The notes: generated by a model not told the origin, from the sequence alone. 64,000 nt of DNA from Amyelois transitella (GCF_032362555.1 NC_083510.1:4305501-4369500), one strand, 5' to 3'; positions 36,305 to 49,174 are shown, counted from the stretch's first letter. Program-made: numbers and translations.

Positions 36305-37606
36305 CAAAATTGTTATTTTCCTTATTTTCTTTTCACTAACCATATCATCTATTTCTTGTTAAGAGCACTTCGTTAAATATTTCTTCGTTGCTTCGTTTTT
36401 TTAACAGCGATTTATCCTAAGTATCTAAGGTTCCCGAAATTTAAACGCTTTTCAAAATAAAGTGGCAATATCAAAATCATAACAAATACACAATTTATCT
36501 TGTTGAATACTTACTCGATTATAAAAAAAAATTTAATTAATTGAAAACTAAAATAAAAACAACGTACCCATTGTGTTTGTCGGCGGTGTACTTGACGATT
36601 CTGATCCTGCCGTCGGGCTGGTGCAGACTGTACTCTCCCTTGACGACGTCGTGGTCGCGGGTCTCGTGCTGGTACTTGTTGTCGTGGGTGTGGGGGTCCT
36701 CTACTTTGTACTCATAAGTGTACTTAGGGATGGCCTAAATCAAAGAGAAAGATAAGCATATTAGATTTATAAGTAGGTCTATCTTAATACAATCAAATGT
36801 ATTTCACGACCCCTAAAAGACGTTTGATCTAGCAGCATTAAAATTCACGAAATGGTATTTGCAGAAATATCTCGCTGTGGGATAAAACTAGCTCGCTGTA
36901 TGTTTTCAATCTATTCCTCCATGATACAGCTATGATGCATGGTAATTACACAAAGCTACTCCTGTCTGATCTTTGTTACTCTTTTGCACCTTAATCCAGT
37001 TTAAATCTTAATCATTACTAAATTCTATTTAACTTACATAATAATCAACGTGGTGTTCCGCATGATGTTCCTCGTGCTTGTGTTCGGGCGCGTGCACGGG
37101 CTGGTGCACGAGCACGAGCTGCTTGTGGTCGTGGTGGGCGGGCGCGTGGTGCACTTCGTGCGGCTGACTGTGGTGCAGCACGATGCTCTGCGACGAGTAC
37201 GCGTGCCCGTGCTCCTGACCGTGTTGCGGCCGTGCGGAAGATATAGCCAAAACGGCGGCGAAAATAAATACCTAATATAAAAGGATGGTGTAGTCAAATT
37301 TTTTAAAAATATTTATATAATATTTATAATAGTCATCTTTGGCCACAAGTATAATGTAGTTTAATCATTAAATTTACAAAAAGTCACAATTGTAGTAGGT
37401 AAATATTATTTTAATATATTAAATTAAAATGAAATTATTAAATCAAATATGAATATTATGCAAACGTTTAGATACGACGGGGATTTTGGAATAAATGTAT
37501 TTTACAGTAAATTATTTAAAGTTGATTAATAAAATAATGAATATTTTAAATGAACAGTGAATAAAATTAATTTCATGTTTAATATTGTTTGTACCTTGGA
37601 GTACAT
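36228..37606 (-). CDS. B1: His-rich RR-2 cuticular protein, array B
   Basis: Minus-strand exons 37606-37595 (MYSK), 37271-37038, 36734-36568, 36297-36228; 160 residues. Signal peptide [17 protein letters not shown] then [20 protein letters not shown]. The linker is His/Glu/Val-rich ([33 protein letters not shown]) and ends VDYY. Exon 3 (167 nt): [56 protein letters not shown] replaces the RDGD of the RR-2 consensus. Exon 4: [17 protein letters not shown] plus five His. High confidence. Shares its 3' block with B2. Confidence 0.92.
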
Positions 37607-37639
37607 TTTGACTTTGTTCCTCTTAACAACTGGAATGTA

Positions 37640-37775
37640 ACTAATAATTTAAAATCGTATTAGCTGATTTTATACTCGAACACATGTATCAAAAGACCTG
37701 AACCAGTTATTTCAGTAACCAGTAAGAGAAATTGTAATTAATGTATTACATAAGAAAATATAAATTTGGCCTTGA
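37640..37775 (-). promoter_or_regulatory. B1 promoter with FTZ-F1-type site
   Basis: Minus strand: TCAAGGCCA (37775-37767, fits YCAAGGYCR), two ACTGGTT motifs (37723-37717, 37707-37701), TATAAAA (37674-37668) and TTAGT at 37644-37640 as initiator. The half site lies about 93 bp before TATA. Confidence 0.65.
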
Positions 37776-40336
37776 CTTTAGTTCGAATCAGCTGCAACGA
37801 AATGCGTGGGTCGGGTATGTCACTATTTAGTAACTCTCCTTCTTATCAAGAGATTTGTTTGATAAGGCTGCTATGAAACTGTATTAAAAAAAAAAATGTA
37901 ATAAATAATAATATATAATATTTAGATGAAGACCATCATATCGACTTGTTAAAGTAAAATTTAACAATTCAGTAAAGTAAGAAGGTTTTGGTTTCTTTAT
38001 TTGTAACTATAAAAGTAAAAATTCTCTCGTTGAAATTATTAGAGAAACATAAATGTAATCGATCGTCATAGGCAATCATTTAAAGTTAGGTAAGCTCTAA
38101 TTAAGTATGATTATGATCCCAACGAATACACAGAAATTACCTGAAATCCTACTACAATACACGATTCCTACCATCAAGTTATGAACTCTGATATTTTGTT
38201 CTTCTACTTTCATTAAATGTAATAATTTATGGCTTATAAATCTGCTAAAATGAGTCCTCGGATCACACCATTACAATAAAAAATCTCATTCTCTTTGATA
38301 CATGCCATATATGAAATCTCTTGACCTAGCGGTTTCAGCTGTGAACTGACATATCAATCAATCAGCCTCTTTATATATTTCTATGGCTCCATAGCTGAGA
38401 TCTTTGGAAAGCTTCTCTAAATAAAAAGATTCCGGTTTCTATGGTAGCTCATTTGTTTTTTTTTTTTTTGTAAACTCTTTATTGTACCTACATAAAAAGA
38501 AAACGCGATACAATTTATTGGATTTGATGAATAAAGTAGTAGATAGTGTTCAAATATTACATACTGTTAATTTTGTTATACTTACCTTACCTTTATTCCC
38601 AATCATGTTTTGCAAAACTTAATGGAAGCTAATACAATGGATTCAAACCATTACTTACAACTTATCCCTATAATCAACACGAAAGTAGTTCGTTTGTTTG
38701 TTACCTCTACCACGTAACCGTTCTTAATATAATTTGATGATATAATTTTAACTAAAGAAACGGACATAGGGTATTTATCACGCCGGCGGAGTTAAATATA
38801 CTTAAAATAAATGTATGAATCATTATTATTATTACTGAGCTAACAACTTCTAAAAAATCAGTTTAATAGCTTTAGAACGTAACTGGCTGTAAAATTAGCT
38901 CATACAGACGCACAAGTGTTTTAAAAAGTTTTTATTTTGTATTTCCTTTTCTGGTATGTAAACCTACATTTCTCTTTAATATTTACTTAGTTAATCACTG
39001 AATATTTAGCTTAATATTCGTAAGAGGCAATATCATAAGCAATGGTCTGAAATAAGATATCAAATATTTTCTTTTAAATTATTCTGTAGAGTGTAGGCGA
39101 TCAACTTATACCTCCGCAGGGCAGGAAAAAAAGAGGGCTTAGTCGCAAATGCTAATAAGCTTCTCTCTCTTTCTATCTTTAAGATAATCTAAAGTGTTAA
39201 AAAGAGAGAAAATAAGATATGCCTTGTCAACGTTCGTGAATAAGTGGGCAGAGAGGTAGGTAGTCAACCGACATAAAAAATCTCTTTCACTTATAACTAT
39301 TAATGCCATGTACTTAAATATGCAAATAGTTTGGGTAATTTTTCCCGTATATATTTTTTTATTTATTTAGTTATACAAGTTTATCAGATACACGTAAAAG
39401 ACGTTATACTTACATATATTTTAAACTTACTTTCTTACTATCAAGACTAAATACTGGAAACTTACTGTCACTTACGATCCCGTAGGTAACCAAAAAAATA
39501 TGCTGTATCCTTTTTCACGTTATTAGTATCAAGTTTCATTCAAATAGGCTCCAATGTTATACCTGTGAAACGGTTACAAAGAATTTTGCTTTCTAATTTA
39601 TAATATTACTTGGAATTGGGATAATATGATTTTAGATGGAATTATTTATTCTCCGGTATATCGCAAAGGTTGCCTGACCGTTAGAAATCGCAACTGCACT
39701 TCACGTAGTCAATCAAGTTGCGGTCATACAAAGACAGGCATTAATTTATTAAACAACAATATTGTTGACTTAATTCTATAGAAATCAGAAAAATAGTGTC
39801 CTAATTTCAATTAAGTACTCAAATAATTAATGCAGACATCAAATATCTGAGGCAGTAAAATCTTCGTTCTTAACGTTATTACTTTCAAAATCTGTAGGTC
39901 AAATAAAATCTAGTGAATCCATTAAATGTAAAATTAAAATCGATACAATGAATGCAATTTTTTATTGTTCGACAGGTGAACATAACAAGTTTCCCGGCAT
40001 GTCAGTTCAAATGAAACCAATATTAGTAACAATTGAGAACGAATTAAAGGATAAATGTGAAAAACAAGATAATAAAGATGTTGTCTCTACTAGATGAAAA
40101 TTTCTGCTAATAAAAAATACTGAATGATATGAACATACCATACTTTTCTTTGATATTAAATTAAAACGTTTATATTAAATCATACAATTAATGACACAGG
40201 TTGTTGCCATGAACGAAAGGGTAATCGAAATAAAAATGTCTAAGAGATAAAAAGAAATGATTCAGGTAGCATAGGGAAACATAACTATTATCTCTCGTTT
40301 AAATAAAATAATCAAGTAATTTTTGTATTTTAAGAT
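37776..40336. other. Intergenic, no gene seen
   Basis: About 2.5 kb of AT-rich DNA between B1 and B2. A T run at 38455-38470 followed by GTAAACTCTTTATTGTAC may be the reverse 3' end of a LINE. Nothing else recognised. Confidence 0.55.
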
Positions 40337-40483
40337 TTTAATATTTACAACAAAATAACACAACAGGAGTCCTTAATCTAGCGTTGGATATCACAGTATC
40401 AGTTGTTTAGTGGTGATGATGATGTTCTGGCACGATGTGTTGAGCGTGACCCTCGTAGTGGACTTCGGCGTTGAATCTGTAAA
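40337..40483. repeat. Duplicated block, B2 copy (3' UTR plus last exon)
   Basis: Partner of 36161-36304. Identity stops just beyond the exon 4 acceptor on one side and at TTTAATATTTACAACAAAAT on the other. Confidence 0.8.
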
Positions 40484-41725
40484 TAATGCCATATATTATA
40501 AAATCTTACTTAAATAAAATCACACCTCTTTTTTGGAGGGGTACCTATTTAGAGGCTTTCCACTTGTTACGATTCCTTCATACTTCTTTCATCCATTCAC
40601 TCTCTTCATGCAAGCGCCCCGGTTTCGAGTAATCGATCTGACTTTTACGACGCCTAGTCTTTCTAGATTTTATCAAAGTTCATTCGTCTTAGTCTTCTTC
40701 TTGTAACGTTTCTATTTACAATATACTTGTTAAATCACAGCAGTATTTTAGGATTAATCATTGTAAATTTAAATAATTTATAAACACAAAAGAAATAGTA
40801 ATTTCTCTTTATGAAATTTAACTTTCAGTAAAGTAACGTACCCATTGTGTTTGTCGGCGGTGTACTTGACTATCCTGATCCTGCCGTCGGGCTGGTGCAG
40901 ACTGTACTCTCCCTTGACGACGTCGTGGTCGCGGGTCTCGTGCTGGTACTTGTTGTCGTGGGTGTGGGGGTCCTCTACTTTGTATTCGTAAACGTATTTA
41001 GGTATGGCCTAGAGAAGAAAGTTAATATTATGTAACAGAAAAAATTAAGGGTGTAATTTAAATTAACGCCAGGAGGAAAAAGATGAGAAGGCACGTAATA
41101 TATTTCACCTACAACTTCTATGAAAAATGGTATAAATTCTAGTCAAGGCAAGGCAAAACGAACGTCTTACATAGTAGTCTACATGGTGTTCTTCATGGTG
41201 GCCCTCGTGCTTGTGTTCGGGCGCGTGCACGGGCTGGTGCACGAGCACGAGCTGCTTGTGGTCGTGGTGGGCGGGCTCGTGGTGCACTTCGTGCGGCTGA
41301 CTGTGGTGGAGCACGATGCTCTGCGACGAGTACGCGTGCCCGTGCTCCTGACCGTGTTGGGGGCGCGCTGATACTATGGCAAGAGTAGCCGCTAGGAGGA
41401 ATACCTTGGGATAAAAAAATAGTAATGATTATCAACTTTCAATGTTGGAAGAATAATAGGAATTGTTGATTAATAAATCCATTAGGAAACTTCCCAATGG
41501 AATGTCTATTTTTATGTGGATTATAATGTTGAAACAAGAATAGATGTGATGATTTAATATATTTAATTATCACAACATATAAAATCTAATATAAGTAATG
41601 AAGTCAAAGAGCTAAAGTTTAATTTAACTATTATTGGGTCGAATCTTTAACTATTTGATTTGATAAGTAAACAAATCTTTTCGTTATGGAACTTTTTATT
41701 CAATTTACAGTACCTTGGAGTACAT
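40407..41725 (-). CDS. B2: His-rich RR-2 cuticular protein, array B
   Basis: Minus-strand exons 41725-41714 (MYSK), 41404-41171, 41008-40842, 40476-40407; 160 residues. Signal peptide [17 protein letters not shown] then [20 protein letters not shown]. The linker differs from B1 by a handful of residues ([23 protein letters not shown]). Exon 3 (167 nt): [20 protein letters not shown] with [18 protein letters not shown]. Exon 4 encodes the same peptide as B1, ending in five His. A LINE family X tail sits in intron 3 (40513-40620). High confidence; expected to be secreted and chitin-binding. Confidence 0.92.
40513..40620 (-). mobile_element. LINE family X 3' end in B2 intron 3
   Basis: CACCTCTTTTTTGGAGGGGT, CTTTCCACTTGTTACGATTC, CACTCTCTTCATGCAAGCGC; diverged copy of the tail at 11166. 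Confidence 0.55.
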
Positions 41726-41769
41726 GATTTTAATTTTTGTTATGATTATTCTTTGAATATCACACAGCA

Positions 41770-41878
41770 ACTGATAAACGAAATATTACCAACTGAGTAT
41801 TTATACAAAGTGGTGCGATATCAAAACACAACCAGTTTATTACCAATGACATAAGAATATCATTTATTTCGACCTTGA
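41770..41878 (-). promoter_or_regulatory. B2 promoter with FTZ-F1-type site
   Basis: Minus strand: TCAAGGTCG (41878-41870, fits YCAAGGYCR), ACTGGTT (41836-41830), TATAAATA (41805-41798), TCAGT initiator (41774-41770) 31 bp after TATA. The half site is 65 bp from TATA, closer than in its neighbours. Confidence 0.68.
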
Positions 41879-42230
41879 CTCCAGTTCTTGTAACCAGCGG
41901 CTGGGCGTACTGCTTTCACTATACTTTTCCTGATATACATTCCATTTTGAGAATGTAAGTCTTACCTTATCTTTTAATTCAAAAAGAATATCTAAAAATG
42001 CTAGACGAAGCTTATGTCATTCCCACTAAGATTATTTTTATCGAAGCTTCCATTAACGAAAAAAACGTTATGAAATTCGATTGATTCAAACTTCCCATCC
42101 CGTGTCTCATTGTAGGCCGATGTCTGCTTTTAAATTGTAATATTTTTCATAATTAATAATACCCATCTCTCTTAATCTTCGCGTTCTCCCAGTTGCACTT
42201 TCAACCCCTGATTCACTTTTTGGGTACCAT

Positions 42231-42486
42231 TACATACATACATATAGTCACGTCTATATATTACGGGCTAGACAGAGCCATTTTTCTTGAAAAGACTGAT
42301 TGACCACGCTCAGGTTTTTTGGTTTGATGATAGAATTGAGATTCAAATAGTGACAGGTTGCTAGCCAATCGCCTAAAAGAAGAATACCAAGTTTATAAGC
42401 CTATACCCTAGTCGCTTTATGCGACATCCATGATAAAGAAAATGACCACGTTTCTTTTTTTTAATTGGTGCCGGAAACCACACGGC
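42231..42486 (-). mobile_element. Family S SINE-like element, near full length
   Basis: ACATACATACATATAGTCAC to GGTGCCGGAAACCACACGGC; about 256 bp with scattered substitutions. Between B2 and B3. Confidence 0.8.
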
Positions 42487-43321
42487 AGTTCATCACATTG
42501 CTAGAAATTCCTTAAAAAGATAGATAGGATTCTCTTGATAAATCACTATCTACACAAGGAACGTTCCTACAAAATTTCAGCTTCCGACGAATATGTATAA
42601 TATACATATTCGTAATATACATAATCGATTGTATCGATTTTGATGATATTTGTTACAGAGGCTGGCAAAATATTTTACGTAACATAGACTAAGCGAAATT
42701 TTTCTGAAAATTGCCATGCATGCGAGCCTCACGCAAAAGCTAGTTAATAATATTTCTTTGAAATACTCTCCTTCATTCTCTTTACTAACTTTCATTCTTC
42801 TGAAACAATTATTAAGCTAGTTTTGAAATGTAAAAAAGTGCTTTCATTGTTCCTTTATCTCAAAATAACTGTTTTTGCTTAGCTGTATACCCACATTGGT
42901 TTGAGGGCTAACCGATGTTCTTACGGTTAGATGCAATATTTTTGGCACTTCTTGAAAAAATTGTTGGCATGATATTAAAAATTTAAGGCAACAAGTTTTT
43001 CATGTTTGCCGAAAAGCTCTTACCTTGTTTTCATCTACACGCACGTGTTATACATATACATACATACATTCATACTTCACGTACATAATAATATCGATCA
43101 CATTTCTCTGAACCTTTTTACTGTTTTTAAATATCGGCAAGTGAGTGTCACAATACCTGATATCGGCCTAATATCAACGATTTTAAGTAAGTTTACCTTA
43201 ACCTGTAATGTTTTATTAGAATCTTAATTGTCTTGCAATATTCGTCCAGCTTATTTGAGGCACAAAAAAATATGGCGAGACTTTATTTATTTAAAATAAC
43301 ATTATAATATTATTAGTTTCT

Positions 43322-43360
43322 ACCTACCCCTCCGAGAAAGAGCGTGATTTATGTATGTTA
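43322..43360 (+). mobile_element. LINE family X tail abutting a palindrome
   Basis: CCTACCCCTCCGAGAAAGAG then CGTGATTTATGTATGTTA, the end of the family X tail. Its last bases form the left arm of the palindrome at 43348-43399. Confidence 0.6.
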
Positions 43361-43399
43361 TTAGTTTAGGTAGGTACCTAAACTAATAACATACATAAA
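43348..43399. repeat. Perfect palindrome, 25 bp arms
   Basis: Arms 43348-43372 and 43375-43399 are exact inverse copies with a GG spacer; centre GTAGGTACC. Followed after 2 bp by a second, longer palindrome with the same GG spacer. Confidence 0.9.
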
Positions 43400-43401
43400 A
43401 C

Positions 43402-43475
43402 AAAAATTATTATATTAAATATTTAACTGTTTAAGTAGGTACTTAAACAGTTAAATATTTAATATAATAATTTTT
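43402..43475. repeat. Perfect palindrome, 36 bp arms
   Basis: Arms 43402-43437 and 43440-43475 are exact inverse copies with a GG spacer; centre AAGTAGGTACTT. No coding or transposon ends are seen inside. Confidence 0.9.
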
Positions 43476-44273
43476 ATTAACATAAATATAAAATATTAAA
43501 TAATAAATATGATGTCTTACTGATGACGTAATAACTTTTGTTATCAACCATAACTTTTTGAACAGTATTTTTTAATTAAAAGACATTTCAGGCTGCTTAC
43601 TTTTATTCAAGTAAATGATCTCTATTAGTCTTAAAGCTTAACTGTAGAAAACTAAACTGTTAATTTATTTTGTGTAATGATAAAACCCATTTATTCTATA
43701 GGAGGGCCAGATTAACCAGGTGGTAGTAATACGGTTCTCGACTAGAAACATAATACCTGGTTATGCAAGACCAATTGATCTACCAATCAGTATGCCAAAG
43801 ATAAAGAATATTGCATTTATTATATAATAGTTAATTACTTGAATATGAGCCTGTGGAATAATGAATCTGTTTTGTAAATACCTACTTATTCCAAAATTGT
43901 TCTCTTATATGAAATTTTATTGGGCTAGGAATTAATTGACTAAGGCTATAGTAATCGTAACGCTGATCGGCTTCTATTTAAAAAATAAATTTTCAAGGAA
44001 AGGATATGATTGACTTCAATTCTGTGTGTAATAATAAAAACGATAAATCGTTCTTATTTCAAGTTTCTTGGTTTTAAGGATTTTGATAAAAGGTCACATA
44101 AATAAACTTTTACACATAAAGAAAAATAGATAATTTTTACCCGTGTATTGTCCCACGGGATCTGAGTTCGGGGTAAATAAAGTTGTAATTAAACAAAATA
44201 ATACTTTTCTTAATTTAATTGATCATAACGTAACATAGTAACAAGTCCTAAATTAAATAACAATAGTCGGTTC

Positions 44274-45448
44274 CTAATGATGGTGTTCAGGTACAATGTG
44301 TTTAGCGTGGCCTTCGTATTTCACATCAGCTTGGAATCTGAAAAAGAAAATTTCATTTTTATAGACATATCTAAATTTAAACAGTTCGTCGCAAATCCTG
44401 GCTTACTTTGAAATTTGTGAATACGCTAAGAATTATTCTTTTCTATCATGTGTAATTGATCTCTACCTTTTTTTATGAAATACTCATTTACAAACTAAGC
44501 CAAGCTACAATCGGTGCAAATTAGTTCATGCTTTTGAATAGCGACTCCATGAAAGATAAAACATAATATTTACCCATTGTGCTTGTCAGCGGTGTAGTGG
44601 ACGATTCTGACTGTACCGTCGGGCTGGTGCAGACTGTACACTCCCTTGACGACGTCGTGGTCGCGGGTCTCGTGCTGGTACTTGTTGTCGTGGGTGTGGG
44701 GGTCCTCTACTTTGTATTCGTAAGCGTATTTAGGGATGGCCTAAAATTTTATTAAAGAACTTATTAAAAAAACGATAATTTAGCTGCAACTTTTTCATAT
44801 TCATTATCATACGCTATTTAAGTACCTTCACCTCATAAGCTTCTTCTACTTAGTCTTATCACTCTTATCTCACTTTGTGACGTACTATAATTTCTACAAA
44901 TTACTCATAACTTACGTAATAATCCACATGGTGTTCCTGATGATCATCATGCTTTTCTTCATGCTTCTCAACATGTACAGGCTGATGCACAAGAACTACA
45001 GGCTTATGTTCATGTTCAAGATGAACTGGGTGTTCCTCGTGGCCTGGGTGATGTGTGTGCAACACGATGCTCTGAGATGAGTAAGCGTGACCGTGACCGT
45101 GACTGTCTTGAGGCCGCGAGGAGGCAACGGCCAAAGTGATAGCGAGGGCGAAGATCTGTAAAAATTGACAATTAAATCAAGATTCATACAATTTAAGAAA
45201 ATTTGCAGATGAAAATTTAAGTTTAGCGAAAGTTATATTAGGTATGATTATATCTACTTTAGTTAGTATTAAAGTAGATTACGCAAGGAGTATTAGGAAA
45301 CAGTTGGTTTTTGATGTTCTTTCTAAATCTAGCTTACTTTGAAGAAAGAAAATACTTTGAAGAAAGTTTGAATTCAAATATGTATTGAATAATGTATTAA
45401 TGATTGAAAAATTACATATTTGAAATGTTGTGATACCTTGAATTGCAT
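44274..45448 (-). CDS. B3: His-rich RR-2 cuticular protein, array B
   Basis: Minus-strand exons 45448-45437 (MQFK), 45155-44916, 44740-44574, 44337-44274; 160 residues. Signal peptide [17 protein letters not shown] then [20 protein letters not shown]. The linker diverges from B1/B2 ([38 protein letters not shown]). Exon 3 (167 nt): [52 protein letters not shown]; this VYS/TVRIVHY version is shared with B4 and B5 only. Exon 4: [20 protein letters not shown]. High confidence. Confidence 0.92.
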
Positions 45449-45517
45449 TTTGTTTTGTAGTTGTTTTCTCTTTGACAAATATGAGACAAATGATAATGAC
45501 CAACAATTCAGTTGTCC

Positions 45518-45627
45518 TTTTATACTGACAGAAAAAATCAAACTTAAAAAAATTGTGGTAAGTAATTCAAAACCGAACCAGTTTTTGGCAAGTAATAAAA
45601 ATGACGTGAAAGTGATTGTGACCTTGA
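45518..45627 (-). promoter_or_regulatory. B3 promoter with FTZ-F1-type site
   Basis: Minus strand: TCAAGGTCA (45627-45619), the exact FTZ-F1 monomer site, ACTGGTT (45582-45576) and TATAAAA (45524-45518). The half site is about 95 bp before TATA. Confidence 0.7.
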
Positions 45628-47901
45628 CTTTAAAAAGTACAAAATGTAAGTAGTCTTATTTCATAACAGTCCCCGCCCACCTTTCTTTCATACGTATTTT
45701 TTTTATGACGACAGTTAAATTAAGAGCGAAATTAATTGTAACCATTAGGTTACGTTCAGAAATTGACATAGTCAGTTCACAAACGTTTTATAATATTATA
45801 ATAAATACCCCAATGACTATCTTACACATAGTATATCTGAACTTTCTCACGCAAAATTAAACTGTCTAGGATCTATTAGAGTTTATAGGTACCTTACGTA
45901 GAATATACCATAACATTGAATAAAAACTAAGGTCAAATTTTATAGTCTTGCGTTATAATAAAAAGGTTTAGGTGCTATTTAAATAAAACTGCCGAAAGCT
46001 GTTATAAGGGATGACGACAAGATAAATCAATATAAATAAGTTAAAAACATAATACAACCCATGTAATTAAATACATTTCGAGAATTTTTATTTTAATTTT
46101 GGTACCGTCAACACCCACGACGTAAAAGACTATAAGGTAAACGCTAAGAAACTTGAATCCTTCTTGTAGTCTTGTAGATGGGCTAGCAAACTGTCACTAT
46201 TTGAATGTCAGTTCCACCATTAGGCCATACAGCTGAACGTGGCCCTTCGGTATTTTCAAGGCCTTTGGCTCTATCTACCCCGCAAGAGATATAGACGTAA
46301 CTATATGTATGTATAAGTATGTAATTTTGACGCCATAATTTTTTTTATGTTTATTCAAATTACGATGGGAGAGGCCATTTTATTAATTCACTTTTATTTA
46401 AAAAAATCTTTTATTAAGACATTATATCCATAAACGTAATTAATTGGCAGCTACTTACCAAACAAAAAAGTCTATGATGCGAACAGAAAACTTATGTCTG
46501 ACGACCACTGTAAGAGGCGTTTCGGACTCGCCCGAATAATGTGTTAATTATACATTATTATTTTTTTTGTTAAATGTCTGTTAGTTTACCTTCATAAGTT
46601 ATTGACTGTACTTGTAGTAGAAATATGAAAACAAAATAAAACCCAATTGTTTTTTTCGGTGCCTGAGATGAAGCATTCCCTTGTTAAACCATGTTTGTAG
46701 GATTATGTAGGTGAAGAAAATGGTCTGATTCTGTTCTGGAATTAAATGGCACAATAAGTTCATGATCATGGTCAGCTTTTAATATATCTATGATGAATTT
46801 TTATAGCCTAGGGTGATGATGAAATACTTTTATATTATTCAACCTCTTTTCTTAAATTTAATTCGTAAGACCGAACTATCATTTTCATCATCATAATCAC
46901 AAATATGAAAACCCAATATTAATGATTTTCGATGTACTACCTAGGTCCAAAAATCAACCTTGTATGATGCCTAAAACCCGCTAGACTAAACTCCAACTTT
47001 TCTGGATGAGCATGTTACTGTTACCAAGTTATCTCCAGTGTATTGGCATAACTGTAATATCCAGATCAGAGCTAAGACTGCTTAAAAACTGGACACGTTT
47101 TCCATGGTCTTAAGCAGTTGCTTACAATGTTCCTATACAGGCTAGGTCCGCTCCTGTATGGAGCACTGTTCGCCTATGTGGGATTAATCTGCCGCCTGTC
47201 AGCTCAAAGTTAGATATCCTTAGATTTGCTAGATTTAGACGAGATCCATAGACGAATTTCCATTTCAAAAAAAATAATGTGAATATTTGACCTCCGTTAC
47301 AGGAGATAATTTTGATTAGGTAGAATAAGAAATATCTTTTTAGAGTTCCACCTTTATTTTTCTTTAGTTTAAAATTCGAAAATACTTTTTTTTTGTTCCC
47401 TGGTTATCTTAAACTTTGTGTTGTCACAATAAGGCTTCTACAAGTTCAATTGTCAATTAAATTACATCCCAATATTCGACCACTTTTACGGAAAATTTAT
47501 TTACTATATTAAATGTTTGGGAATGGGATACATGGTTAAGATAAAAATAAAAAAGTTTTTTCGAAAATCTTGTCACATCAGTAGGACTTAAAATTATTGA
47601 GTTTTCAATAATGTTGAGATAAATATTTTCTATACTTAAAATTGATGCAAACATCGGTACAATTTGTAATCGGTACAATCTGTCCCAAAGGAGAAGGCGC
47701 ACTACACTTTTCCAAGTGTTACTGTCCTTTCATACTTCTATTGCTTTTTTTCACTGAATGTTCTATTTGACGAATAATATTTTTACTTTGATAATATCCT
47801 ATAAATCAGAAAAAAAACAATTCAGTTTAAGTAAATTTTTCATAATTTATTGTAGCTTACATAAGAAATAACAAGTTCTTAAAACACAACAAAACTTATA
47901 T
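45628..47901. other. Intergenic with one family S copy
   Basis: Between B3 and B4. A decayed family S copy lies at 46110-46322; the remainder is AT-rich with no exon that has a splice partner. Confidence 0.55.
46110..46322 (+). mobile_element. Family S SINE-like element, decayed 5' part
   Basis: ACGACGTAAAAGACTATAAG through CTATCTACCCCGCAAGAGAT to ATATGTATGTATAAGTATG; the 5' TGCCATGTGG block is lost or beyond recognition. Confidence 0.7.
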
Positions 47902-49131
47902 CTAATGATGATGATGATGTTCAGGTACAATGTGTTTAGCGTGGCCCTCATATTTCACGTCGGCTTGGAATCTGCAATAGAGGAAAAATGCAACTGTGAA
48001 GATGTTTTCCACACAACGACAAATATAAAGTGATTATCGATCGGGCCATTACCAGAAAATAATAAATAAAAAAAGAAGATAGGCCTATGTAATTGGATAT
48101 GGATTTATTCATTTCAGTTGCACAGGTGTCGGCACTATATGTTACTTTCGTTTATAAAATCTATGATGACATATGGTGGAAACTAACATATTTTATAAAC
48201 GGAAACACTGTAAATAAAATAAAAATCATCAAAATATTTGGAAAGAAAAAGTACCCTATGTTACTCCTGAAGGTATGTACATATATTCCATCTTTGTGCT
48301 AAATACCTCGAAAAATAAAAAAATAACTTTTTTCTTATTCATAATATAAGTATGGGTTATTTGACTCCAAAGTTATCTTGAACCTACCCATTGTGCTTGT
48401 CAGCGGTGTAGTGGACGATTCTGACTGTACCATCGGGCTGGTGCAGACTGTACACTCCCTTGACGACGTCGTGGTCGCGGGTCTCGTGCTGGTACTTGTT
48501 GTCGTGGGTGTGGGGGTCCTCTACTTTGTATTCGTAAGTGTATTTGGGAATAGCCTGTAAAAAAAATATTTCAATCCAGTTTAATATGTTTTCGAATTAT
48601 TATGATAAATCATGATAAAATATATAACCGAGATTTACTTCAGTAGAAAGATAATTGCTTAAAGTTTATTAAAAGTTATTTAGTTTAAACCTTACATAGT
48701 AGTCAACGTGATGATCATGCTGTTCTTTGTGTCCATCTTGAGGGCGAGCTGAGACGAAAACCAGCACCGCGGCAAACAATACTATCTGTAAGATTTAGAA
48801 TATATTAAGGGCGAATGCACTTTTTTTCTACTAGTTAATTTTCCAGCCATACTAGTAAAAAAAAAATTTAGTAAATTTGTTCGAGAATAACAAAGATAAA
48901 ATATTTGGCGATACGACTGGTGTATTGTAAAGGAAGTAGATTAAATAGATAGACATGTGGCTCTTAAAAAAGTTTATAATTTGATTAATCGTTAAAAATC
49001 TGTACAAATGAATATTGAAGTTATCAAAAAAAACGTTAATGATTTTTTTTATATAAATTAATTTACAAAATCAATAAGTATTTTGAGTTTATATATTGCT
49101 TTTACAAATAAGATAATACCTTTGAATACAT
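47902..49131 (-). CDS. B4: short RR-2 cuticular protein with minimal linker
   Basis: Minus-strand exons 49131-49120 (MYSK), 48785-48696, 48554-48388, 47971-47902; 112 residues. Signal peptide [17 protein letters not shown], then a linker of only 17 residues, [17 protein letters not shown]: the [10 protein letters not shown] block and the Val/Gln/Pro/His repeats of its neighbours are missing. Exon 3 (167 nt): [51 protein letters not shown], near identical to B3 and B5. Exon 4: [17 protein letters not shown] plus five His. Splice sites and frame are intact, so this looks like a working gene that lost its linker, not a pseudogene. Being little more than an RR-2 domain, it should pack differently in cuticle (inference). 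Confidence 0.9.
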
Positions 49132-49174
49132 ATTGAAAAAATGAACTACTTCACTTGAAAACAAACAAAGATTG

